Source of the DNA: Ancistrus triradiatus
Lineage: Eukaryota > Chordata > Actinopteri > Siluriformes > Loricariidae
DNA: 64,000 bases
Direction: 5' to 3'
Assembly (NCBI GenBank): GCA_025084515.1
Contig: JAJAGP010000933.1
Span: forward strand, 186,001-250,000
Part shown: piece by piece, positions 1 to 11,100 of the stretch
Numbering within the stretch: the stretch's first letter is position 1
Layout of the letters: each line of letters opens with the position of its first letter
The notes under the pieces: generated by a model
What the model saw: the letters and a program-made list of their open reading frames with translations, nothing else
Told to the model about the DNA's origin: nothing
Databases searched by the model: none
Translations under genes and position numbers: made by a program

Positions 1-639
1 TAATCTTCAATACAGGTCTGTAGTGTTGCTTAGATTTGGGCCAGCTCGTAACTTTCGGACTTGCTTCTGATCTAGAATTAGTTTTTTTTTATTATGAATT
101 ATGGTAATCGATATTGATCCAGGAGCCTGGAAACCAATTTGTTAGTTCTTATGCCTGGAAGATCTTCAACACTGAAGGTCTGTAGAGCAGCAATTTGATT
201 TGGTTGAAGCTGCGAGTGTGTATCCTGGATGTACCGCATGTGTGACTTATAACTTTTTATGGTGAGATTCGGCAGTTGCTTTTACAATTTTAAGATTCTT
301 AGTTATTTTCTCAGTAAATGCAATCATGTTGAAGCGATCGTCCATGGTATCGCACACACATGTTGTGATTAGTGTCTCCATTAGCAGCGATCGGATCGGC
401 AGCGGGAATTCTTGTATTGCTCCACTGTTTTGCTGCTGCTGCTGCTGTTCTCATCCTTTCCTGCTATCTGCAGCATCTGCTGGTGCTAAAGTGCTGATGC
501 AGCAGTTCTGTTGGAGCTGGAACCGGCCGGCGCACATGCCTGGAATATGAACGAGGCAGAGAGATCGTAATGATCCAGCACCATGGAGAGTAGCACAGAC
601 TCAACCTCACACACTGTGCACACAACACTCTGGAGCACT

Positions 640-765
640 TTTTTTTAGAGCCAATCATTGATCTTATAACCCACTTGCGTGCGGAGAACATACAAACTCC
701 ACATAGGGATCGAAACCAGGACTCTGAAGCTGTGAGGTGACAGAGCAGCCACTGTGCCATCTCTT
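640..765 (-). repeat. Retroelement-like fragment (antisense)
   Basis: The + strand reads gcggagaacatacaaactcc, then cgaaaccaggactctgaagc and tgtgaggtgacagagcagcc. This is the reverse of a motif dispersed in teleost genomes (a header giving 'ggagtttgcatgttctcc' on the sense strand). A sense-oriented scrap with the typical 'ggtttcctctcacattccag' text sits at 1890-1920, and a related antisense piece lies near 22420-22500. The family is not named with certainty. Confidence 0.4.
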
Positions 766-1924
766 ATTAAATGCAGAGAAACTTTTTTTCTTGCATTACA
801 GCTTGCAGCTTATAAACTGGGATGCTGAGTGACTAAACAAAGCAATGCTGAGAAACATTCAGTGAGGGCGGGGCTGATTTATGAGTAGATTTTAACTTTG
901 TTTTCAGCATCATAACTCACGGCTCTTAACTGGGACTGGGATTAAACACAAAAGGAAAAAAAAGATGTTGCTACCATGTGCCCAATCTAACTTTTTGTTT
1001 TTTCAGTTTTATTTATTTATTCTTTCTAAATTCCTAGAAACAAGACCATGCTGTTATCTGCAATAAAAATGTTTTTATTATTGTATTTTAAAAAAAGACA
1101 AGTTCATTATATAGCTTAAATAAATGTTTATTTCAGTTTAGCCAGTTTGTGTCTCATTTATTAATATTATTTTTGAGTTGCAAAAAACTGTGATATCTGC
1201 ATTATATATCGGCCATCGGTCACCCTGCTCTCTAAATGTCAGCATCGGGCATTAAAAAACCCGTAACAGTAAACCACTACTCTGGACCCAAGTAACAATG
1301 ACCAAGATATAAAATCTACAAAATGGAATGATTATTAATAAATATGAAGATCAGTATTAAGTGGCACAGTTTTCTGAATTCAAATAAACTTATGTCTGCT
1401 TTATTTGCAGAAAACCGCAGTTGAATACATCAAACTTCTAATTCTAGGTGAGAATCATAACGCATTGCATTCTGGGACAGCTGTGCGATATGTGACGTAC
1501 ATTACGAAGTTCTTGAGTGAGAAAACACTAATCATACACTAATCAGCTCATATTGTATAATTACGTTTCATTATTACAGCTCAGATGAAGAATGTGAACG
1601 CCAGTATTTCCAGCATGAAGTTAAATCCACTGAAACGTGATAAAGTCGGGCTCCATGTGGCGCTCGATTGGCCCTGGCGGTGCTCACGGGGGGTTTGGTC
1701 GGCACAGCTGCTGGTGATTTGCACTCCGTCACATGCAGCACTGATTCGTTAGTGACTCGTATAGAAAGCGCAGTACAGATTTACAGCCTCGGTGCTATTT
1801 TCAGACAGATGTTGAGATGAATATGGGGAATTTGCTTCGTCTTTAGTCTGATAAATAATAAAACATATTCTCCCCATGGGTTTGCTCTGGGAACTCCGGT
1901 TTCCTCTCACATTCCAGAGATGCC

Positions 1925-1992
<68 letters not shown>

Positions 1993-2034
1993 TGTGGTGT
2001 GTGGTGTGTGTGGTGTGTGTGTGTGTGTGTGTGT

Positions 2035-2080
<46 letters not shown>

Positions 2081-2088
2081 TGTTAGAC
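1925..2088. repeat. (TG)n microsatellite, imperfect
   Basis: About 160 bases of TG dinucleotides interrupted by extra G (tggtgtgtgg). It generates long spurious Cys/Val and Thr/His frames on the two strands, which are not genes. It directly follows the retroelement scrap at 1890-1920. Confidence 0.97.
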
Positions 2089-2700
2089 TAGTATCATTTA
2101 TAACCCTGCTCCAATCATGAATGTCACAATAAATAAACAAACAAACAAGCTGCATTACTGACTCTCCCTTTCACACTGACCTTCACTAGGATGATAATGT
2201 GGAAGCTCTTTGGTGTTAGAGTGCAGTCAGTACAGTATGTGTGAGGCGCTGGATGGTGTGTGTGTTGCGAGTTTAATTTATGAGCCCCAGGCTGTTGTCG
2301 TGTAATGAAAAAGCGCCGGTCAAAACAACGGTCGAATGCTTACACTTTTATTTATGTGAGTCAGCGACACTCACTCAGCAGACAGTGACCTGTTTGAGGG
2401 AGGGAGGTTCTCAATACAAGTCCAGATGACCCAAGTGTGGGATGTAGCGCCAGGCCTCGGCTAGTTAATTGGATTGCTCTTCTAAATAATACATAACACC
2501 TTTAGGATCCAAACGTAACACATCACAATTTAGCAAAATATCTTTTACACATACAGTACATCCCCTAGATGCCAACCAGTTCCATTCCAAGAGTGGGTTC
2601 ACATGTCCAAAAGTTCACAATTCGAACATGGCTGAAGCATCCAGCTTGTGAGCCTCCAACACCTGATCTCACTTATTTTCATTTTAGTGTCCATTATTAA

Positions 2701-4325
2701 GTCAAGTCAAATCAAGTCAGATTTATTTATATACGCTTTTTACAATGGAGCATTGTCTAAAGCAAACTTTACAAGTTTTAGATTATCTCCTAATACTACG
2801 TCTAATCCCAAATTGAGCAAAAAAAAAGCCTAGGGCGACAGTGGCAAAGAAAAACTCCCTGAGTGTTATAGGAAGAAACCTTGGGAGGACCAAGACTCAA
2901 AAAGGGACCCACCTCCTTGGGTGGCCGTAGATGATAAATCTAAGAGCGAAACTAAAGTCATGGAGTCAAAGTTCGAAATAAAATGTGAAATATGCACATC
3001 GGCATTAAGTGGCCCCGGGTGTGATGGGGCTGGAGCTGATGACGGAAGCAGCTTGAGTTGAGAGCTACAGCAGATGAACATCATGTGTGGGGCTGGAACT
3101 GCCGGAACACAGCTCGGAGGAGAAGAAACAGAAAATGTAATTAGTTATTGATTAAGAGCACAGTGTCTATTAACAATCAACTGATGCCAAGTGTAGCATG
3201 AGACCCCGGCAGCATTAGCTCTAGCAGCATAGCTAATACAGCCAAGAGGGATCACATGAGACATTGGCAACCCCACGGGAGGCAGAAGACAGCAACCCAA
3301 CGTCTCTGATCACCATAAGACTCTTTGACTATGAACTCCCAGCTCTGCCCTTATTCTAAGGCAAGGATGCATGAGTCAAGATCACGAGGACCGAAGCCCA
3401 GTTTCAGCCAGACCGCCCACTCGACACTCCCGGGCTAACGGACAAGGCAGGCAGGCCAGACATGACTCCAGACTCCGGCCCCAGTGACCCAAGCCATGCA
3501 TCCTGGTCTAAATCTAGTCAAAAGCCTGTGTAAATAGGTATGTCTTTAGCCTAGACTGAAAACTTTTAGAGTGTCTGAATCTCGAACGAAAGTGGGAAGT
3601 TTATTCCATAGTTGGGGGGCCATGTATGAGAAAGCCTTTCCCCTGGCTGTGACTTTTTTAATTCTAGGAACTAAAAGAAGTCCTGTACCCTGCAAACGAA
3701 GTAGATGAGTTGGATTGTAAGACTCTAAGAGGTCACTCAGATAAATGTGGGGCCAGGCCCATGTAGAGCTTTGTAAGTTTATAAGAAGTATTTTGTAATC
3801 AATGTGGAATTTGACTGGTAACCAGTGCAGTGATGGGTAGAACAGGAGTGATATGATCAAAATTTTCTAGTTCGAGTTAACACTCGGGTGGCTGCATTCT
3901 GAACTAACTGAAGTTTATTTATAGATTTACTAGAGCATCCAGTAAGTAAGACGTTACAGTAATCTAACCTTGAGGTTATAAACGCATGAACAAGTTTCTC
4001 TGCATCATTAAGAGAGAGGATATTTCTAAGTTTAGCGATATTAGGTAATTGAAAGAAAGCAATTCCAGTGATGCTGCTAATGTGCGCATCAAAGGAGAGA
4101 TCTGAATCAAATGTGACCCCTAAGTTTTTTACAGACGGACTGGGCAATACTGGACAGCCATCTAGATTTAGGACAGATGTAGCCAACCTGTCTCTCACAG
4201 CCTTAGGTCCCACTAATAGAACCTCAGTTTTATCTGAGTTAAGTAAGAGAAAATTTAATAACATCCAATCTTTTATTTCCTTTACACAGTCCTTGATTTT
4301 GTTGATTAAGACTCACTGCTTCTTA
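2701..4325 (-). mobile_element. L2-type non-LTR retrotransposon, 5'-truncated, antisense
   Basis: The minus strand encodes the C-terminal part of a reverse transcriptase ORF: NFLLLNSDKTEVLLVGPK, SVKNLGVTFDSDLSFDAHIS, LNDAEKLVHAFITSRLDYCN and KLQLVQNAATRVLTRTRKF (4264 to 3857). After a frameshift it continues LHWLPVKFHIDYKILL, PHIYLSDLLE, PRIKKVTARGKAFSY and PQLWNKLP (3860 to 3546). A 3' UTR of about 0.8 kb follows, containing the teleost L2 text 'gggcgacagtggcaaagaa' (on the + strand). It ends at the caagtca repeats at 2701. The element lacks its endonuclease and most of the polymerase, so it is inactive. The clade call L2/CR1-like is from recalled motifs. Confidence 0.85.
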
Positions 4326-4790
4326 GCGAGATAAATCCAGTGCTTAATTTTTGCTCATTAATGGGCTGTTTTTTGTTGCAATTCAGTACTGTATCTGCGT
4401 GTTTTATTTTAAAGAATTACAAATATTGCACTTAAGCTTGGATTCATGACATAGCTTTAACTCTAAAACAGGAATGGTGGAGTTATCTGCTTTGGCCAAA
4501 AAACTTTAAAAAAACTTTAATAAAATTGATTTTACTTAATCAAACAATGCAGCTGCAGATTAATTGTTATTATGTGGAATGCAAAAAATTCACGAAATGG
4601 AGATATCTCGTTTTTTTTTTTTGCAAATGAACTCATGTGATTGAAGGTGGTTCCAAAACAGTGTGCTAGTGTGTGTGTGTGAACTCTGTGGAAAAGTCTC
4701 TGGCAGTATTTCAGAAGCTTGTAGGTCACCTGTAACTTCAGACCAGCACGATTCTGCTTTAAATAAAGAGGAGGTGAAGAGACCTTATGC

Positions 4791-4811
4791 TCTCTCTCTC
4801 TCTCTCTCTTG
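4791..4811. repeat. (CT)n microsatellite
   Basis: Short pure CT run in intronic DNA. Confidence 0.85.
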
Positions 4812-5459
4812 CAGTGCCTCGGGCTGTGTGCATTGCTCTATTTCAGTAATTACTACGATCCCTACAGACTTGTAGCTTACATTGCTCTGTAATTAAACAT
4901 TACGTTTAACTTATTTACACCATGAAATGAAACTTCTCTCCCCAATTCACTCCTGATTTACTCAGAGCTGATCCAGGCCTGCTGTCTGAGTCTGAGACTA
5001 ACTTCTATGAAAAGTTGCTGCCTTTAAAGTTCAGTCAGGTTATTGTTTTGGTGTTTGATCGGCCATGTAGGAATGTAGATATAAGTTGTAGATACAAGTT
5101 GCTTCAGGTCAAGCCTTTAAAATAATTCGGGGTCAAGCTTTTTACCATCACGGATGGTGTGTAAAATCTGCCTTAAAGGTGTGTGTGTATAGTCCAGTGT
5201 GGCCCAAAAGAATTTGTACAGTATCAGATGTGAAAATGTTGGTTAAATATAAAAGTGTTTGGTTAAATATTTAGTAGGTGTTTCAAGTAAGGCAGTTCTG
5301 TGTTTGGTGTTTCCTCACACTGTTTAAGGCACCTGTTAAATGTATCAGCGCTCAGTAACGACCTGTCTGGCCTGCTGACTGCAAATGACATCATCCTCTG
5401 GCACTGAGAGTCCTTGGGAGTTGATATCCTTGAAAAAGCCCTCCTGCCAGCGCTGCAGT

Positions 5460-5501
5460 TTGAGAGAGAGAGAGAGGGAGCGAGAGAGAGGGAGAGAGAG
5501 A
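5460..5501. repeat. (GA)n purine tract
   Basis: Runs of gagagag with ggag interruptions in unique intronic DNA. Confidence 0.85.
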
Positions 5502-6614
5502 CATTGAGCGAATTTAAAATGATTTAATTATTGTTTTTCCCGTGTCACTGTGGCTGATGCACTTTCTTTCTGCTTTTTCTGACCCTTTAGTTTTATCTCT
5601 GTACATACAGACTAGAATGCTAATCAGATTTAATCATCAGACTCGCTTTGGTAACTTTTGTGCAATAACAGGTCATGTCTGCAAAGCATTAACAATGAAA
5701 CCCGGAGAGAGAACGGACCTGAGATGGAGAGAGAGAAAGTGTGAGTGAGACAGAGAATTTCCACAGATAAGAATCCAAAGGTGGTTTAGTAACTCTGCAG
5801 CTGGACAGTGGCTGAGAAACAGAATCATTCCTTTATTCACAATGGACAGAGAGTTAAAGATTTTTCTCTGCTTGTCTGTAATAGAAACTTTTCGACTCGT
5901 GTCCTAATAACCCACAAACCCCTCGGCTCTCTCTTCTCCAAACACAGAGGAAGTCAAAAATAACCCCCTGCAGCCTCTCTCTGGCTCCTTATCGGCGCTG
6001 ATCACGGATCTGATTTCCATCTTTTATTTTTTCCCTCATAACATCCTGATCTGTAGTCAGTGCCACGTTTTGGTGTTTAGCTCCAGATCAATTACACACT
6101 CCAGCAGGAGAGTCTGGAGCGGGTCGTACACACACGAGCTGCTTTTGCTTTCTGCAAAAAAGCCACAAATTATAGCTCTTGTGTCTGCAGTCTGCTCCGA
6201 GCCATTAGCGGAGCAGCTCGGGGGTTCGGGTGGTGTGTTTACGTCTGGTTTCTTTTCTGGTACAAGAGGTTTTGTTCATATTTGTCTCTCTCAGGTTTGG
6301 AGCAGTAATTATATAGGGAAGAGTTTTAAAGGAAATGGAGCGTCCTTAAGCACATTGATTGCTTATATTGACCTGTGGGTTTGTTTTTGGATGCTGTTAT
6401 GATGTTGCTGACACAGCCACTCTGTTCTGTACCAGTACCTTTATTGAAGGTCTCGAAACTATTGGAGTTTTTAAATTAGATTTATTGCATTATGTGAAAC
6501 TATAATGATTTTAGTTGAAGTTTAATAAGGCTTTGCTGCATGTGAAGTCAAACACAGAAAACCTCACTGCTGAGAATCAGAAACAAGAGTTGTTTGTTTT
6601 GTTGTGTCTGTTAG

Positions 6615-6762
6615 GAGATGATGACCAAACTGATAACGGAGACACCCGACCATCCCATTCCTTTCCTTATCGGACACCTGCAGACCAAGCAGGAGAGTCC
6701 AGGCCGCCTGCAGAGGACGCTGTCGGGGTCTGCGGCTCTGTGGGCTGAGAGCGATGTTACAG
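6615..6762 (+). CDS. C8orf34: C8orf34 exon 2: RIIa docking domain C-terminal half
   Basis: Acceptor ttag at 6611-6614 and donor gtggaa at 6763. It starts in phase 0 and ends one base into a codon. It encodes EMMTKLITETPDHPIPFLI, then GHLQTKQESPGRLQ and RTLSGSAALWAESDVT. The LITETPDHPIPFLI stretch is the conserved second helix of RIIa/DD domains, where a proline pair precedes the helix. The first helix is expected in the preceding exon, and I found no match for it in bases 1-6614. The ATG codons at 6618 and 6621 are internal to the conserved peptide and are not needed as starts. Confidence 0.92.
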
Positions 6763-8064
6763 GTGGAAGATCTCACCTTGACTGTGCGTTATTTACATGG
6801 TTTGTTCATATGTGTTGATATGTACATCGTTTCTGCACAGAAAGCAAAAGCAGCAGGCGGGATTTCAGGAGGTGCGATAAAGCCTGGCAGCTCCACCCCC
6901 AAAAACCCAAAAAATCCAAGAGTGACCTCGCAGTGTCAAACATTTCCCCTCCCTCACCCGAGTCTAAATCACGTGAGTAAGAAAATCTATTATTATTATT
7001 ATTATTATTACTTCTTTTTTTGTTTGTAAATGAGTAGATAAATGAAAGCAGGACTGCAGATGAACCTCCGTAGCTGAAGCAAACCATCTCTCTCTCTGAG
7101 CAGCAGAGCTTCTCGTCCGTTTTCAGGGAGAATGTCTCCCGCTCGAACCTCCACGCTGCTGCTTTTTTCTGACGCAGACCTTTTCTGCTCCACCTTCGTC
7201 TCGTTACTGCTTTCTTCAGCATGTCAGCTTCCTAGCGGCATAATTGGTCGACTCTGCTGGATTTGATTGCCAGGTTTCCAGCCTGCTGAGCAAATTCGAA
7301 ATCATTCAGCCGCATGTTGATTTGCAGGTGATATTAGGAAGGGATTAAAAACTGCATTTAGTCCAAAAGATCATGCAGTCCAATTCAGGAGCGCAGCAGC
7401 ATCCAGGAACGAACGTCAATACTTTGAAAATGGTATCTCTGATGCATTTACGTATCGTTTCAACGCAGTTTTCTTGTGAAAATACCCTTTATATTTACAT
7501 TACAGTAGCTTTAAAAGACTACGTGACTAGGGTAATGTCTGGTCAACAACCATGTCAGTCAACGACCTGTTTCACAGAGCGTAATGTAATCGATAAACGA
7601 ACATACCTGTACCCTGGACTAAGGGCATCACAGATAAGTCTCCTTACCTTGATTTGTAGCTGTCCTTACAGGTTATGTAAAAGTTTTGGCACCCCTGATC
7701 CAATGTAATATTTTGTTTATTTGTAGAGGACATGCCTCTCTATTGTACTCAAAGCTGAACGCTTTAACTAAGATCTGAGATCTTACAAAGAGAGAGCTTA
7801 CACACATTTTAAAATGCACGGCTTAACATTTGCAAAATGACTCATTCTGACCAAAACATCATTTTTTTGTCTTTACTTCAGGACTGTGTTTCCTCAGGGC
7901 ATCTGTCACAGTTTCTGAAAGCACTTCAAGCAATAAGTCTGCTAGAGTCTGAATAATTCAGGAGGAGCACAAAAAGGGACTCGGAGCAAAACTGGGCCAG
8001 AGAATGCCTTACTTTCCCTGATCTTCCTCAAGGGTGTAGTTTCAGGATTTCTTCGATACTTTCT

Positions 8065-8108
<44 letters not shown>

Positions 8109-11100
8109 TAAGCACTTTACACACATGTGCGCTGAGCACTTTATTAGGAACGCCTGCAGAAATAATTACTCATTCATGCAATTACGTAATCGGCCAATTG
8201 TTGCTGGGTTGGGTCGGTTGGTTTTCCAGCGTCACCATGGGTGCCTGAGTCTCAGCGTGCTTGTTATTTAAGAGTACAAGCTTCTCCTGGCTCTTCTACG
8301 ACACTACAGGGATGTAAACATAAAGGTTAAGATGTAGTACATTTAATTTGATCTGTGCTGTTACAGACTGTGTTGTACCGCGGACACGACCTGCATCCTA
8401 ATTGGTGTGTCTCTCATTCCTGCAGTGCCTCGTTCAATAGAGTGCCCCTCCTGGGACTGGAGGACCAAACCCGAGAGCCGAGACTTTGACGAGCTTAACC
8501 ACATCCTACGCGAGAGCAAGAAACTGGGCAAGGCTCTGGAAAACCTGTCTCGCAGTCAGTAATTACAAACGTTGTTATCTTAACTCTGTATAAATACCAT
8601 TGTATGTTGACGCGAGTGATGCTGAATAAAATGCGTTTCGTTTACAGGTATTGCCTTATCTGATGAACTTGACCAGGTAGGTTAAAGCAATAGTTTAGTA
8701 CTGGAAAAATGTCTCATAAATGTAGTTTATAGGAATAAGTTAGGCGTAAAATACAATACATCACCTGAAACGTGTTAGATGTTTGAAGGTGACCCTTCTT
8801 ACTTTTGTAAAGGCTAAGAGAAGCTTAGGATACTCTCACATACATTGTTTCAGCTGTGGTGGTTAAAAAGAGCGATTTGTTATATTTTAAGCCTGTGATT
8901 GTAGGTTGTGTCCAAAATGGTCCCCTAATGACTGTTCCCTCTATTCTACATGCTACATAAAACAATATTAACCTATAGGGAACAAACTTGGCATCAGATT
9001 CTGTCTCACACACACACACACACAGACAGTAACTGCGTAGTTTAACAACAAAGTCACACACATGAAAGGCAATGTTTTTTGCACAATACCATATTTTAGC
9101 TTCTATTTTGTTCTGTCTATGTTCGAGAATTTCTTTTTGGTTTTCATACCTCTGTGCTCGTCCATCAGGACCCGCTGCTGTATAATTCCACGTTGCGACC
9201 CCGTGTGGTGGGCGAGTGGCTGGGTCGAGACGAGGACGACGCTGACCCGCTAGCGGCCGAGATGCTCCAGCCGCCTGTCCCCAGGATGAAGAACGAGGGG
9301 TGGAGCAGCCAGGATGCCAGTCCTGCAGGCAGGTCAGTGTGTGGGTGCTTATTTTAATAAACACTAATTATTTAGAAATAGATCATTTCATATTGACTGC
9401 CCTCAAGACACCATGCTTCACAGTTGGGATGAGGCAAAATGATCTTCTCTGTAATTATGAATAGGATCAAGGTCAGGTCAATAATCACACATTAATGGGA
9501 GTAATCCATGTCTTTCCAGCAGATTCACAACCATACTGTCTGCTCTAGTAGCTGTTTAGCTCATGATGGGGTCCCACAGCACATCAGTATCATACATTAG
9601 TGCCCCATTAGCCCTGTCACACTCAGCACCTGTTTAAAATCTCCATACTGAAAAAGTGGCACTTCCAGGTCGTCTTGAGCTCTCAGGGGTGGAGTGAAGC
9701 TGACAGGAGCCTGAGGACATGTGACAGAGTGCCGGGCTGATGGGAAACATTGATCAGGCAGAAGAGTGCACAGGGATGCCCTCCAGAAGCAGGTTACAGG
9801 ATGATGAAACCCGTGGTGCATCGTTTCCGTCTTCCAAACCTTCTTATGTTCCTTGTCTTTTAGACCTTTTGCTTTCTGTTTCTCTTTGGCGCTTCTTTTC
9901 TTCTTCACCTGTGGAAACACGGCCACTTGTATTTAATCAACCTACTTTTCCCACATCGACTGAGATATTGTTGACATTATACATTTTAAAGTTCTGTCAA
10001 TCCACCATTAACTCAATTAAGTCAATGTTTATGATTGTGACAATGTGTTCTGACAATGACAGACATAATTAACGTCTTCTTTATTTAAAAGTTTGATCTA
10101 CAACCTAAAACAACGAAATCCACACTATCAAACTGACAAAAAGCTAAAAAAAACCTACCGATACAGAAAGCAAAACTAATTTACATTATTCTTACAACCT
10201 TCAAGACAAACTACTGTAAGTAAAATTTTAATAAGCTACATAATAAACAGAACTATTTGGCTCTTACGTCGATATTCGACAGTATGTAATGTCAGATATC
10301 TCTGTGTTAGAGTTTGGCTCACACAGGGTCCTGCACATGTGAGTGTGAGTCTTCATTCTGGCCTGGATGTGTGCTGGTGCATAAAATCAGTCCGTGTATA
10401 TTCCAAGCTCGTAGCTCTCGCGTAGCGTACAGCGTATGTCCTGGAGATGGCTGTGTTCCTGGAAGAGAAACTCCACTGAGACACGTAAACATTCTCATCG
10501 AGCCGGTTTTACCTCGCACAGAAATTTTCTCCAAGAAACATCGATTTTAGAAACCCTTGTGTGTTTTTTACATAGCAAAGTCTCCACTCATAACTTAATT
10601 GAGCTGGAGTTATACGTGGATACATATCCACACAGCTCCCCCATACTCTTTTTATGCTCTACTTTAAGTGTCTTTAACAGAACCGCTAACATTTCATCAT
10701 ATTGTAGCCTGGATCATAAATTAAGCAGTGTTTGTGCTAGATATTTTCCAATTTCTCTGCGAAATAGCCGAACCAGAAGGTTGGATACACAAATGGCCAT
10801 CAATTTTGCTGCGGATAGAGAATAGTCTTGGCTATGAAAATGAGGAAATATTGGCGAGTTGTACTTCTAGCTTTACTTCTGCTTCGTAGGAGAAGGAGGG
10901 CTGCGAGAGAAAAAAGGCTGCAGGTTTGTTATATTCTCAGCTTGAGAAAGCAGCTTGGGAATTTTCACCATCATCTTGGAAGTCCTGACGAGACAAGCAG
11001 CAGTTTGAGGAATATTTTATGTCCATACTGCTGTTCGACCCTGTGCTGTGTCGACTCGGGGAACACATACAGAGAACATCTCATATTTTGTTAATCAAAA

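Larger units (their letters stand above)
1..6614. other. Intron or upstream flank of C8orf34 without coding exons
   Basis: No exon matching the expected first helix of the RIIa domain is visible. The stretch holds a retroelement-like fragment near 640-760, a (TG)n tract, an antisense L2-type LINE at 2701-4325, (CT)n near 4791-4811 and (GA)n near 5460-5501. The remaining 4330-6614 is unique-looking AT-rich DNA in which I see no gene. Confidence 0.6.
6973..8425 (+). other. C8orf34 intron 3
   Basis: Contains (TAT)n at 6989-7010, a Tc1-like end near 7677 (gtaaaagttttggcacccct), (TAA)n at 8066-8105 and a Tc1/mariner terminal fragment near 8128-8225. The rest is featureless to my reading. Confidence 0.6.

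Noticed and set aside
1876..2155. Overlapping open frames on both strands of 66-82 codons
   Set aside because: They are translations of the (TG)n tract (Cys/Val or Thr/His repeats).
6754..7029. Open frame starting at 6754 and running through exon 3
   Set aside because: It reads exon 3 in a different frame. The frame set by the exon 2 splice gives the conserved KKSKSDLAVSNISPPSP peptide.
8825..9364. 179-codon open frame on the minus strand
   Set aside because: It lies antisense across exon 6, whose sense reading matches a conserved protein with splice sites. The minus frame shows no known motif.
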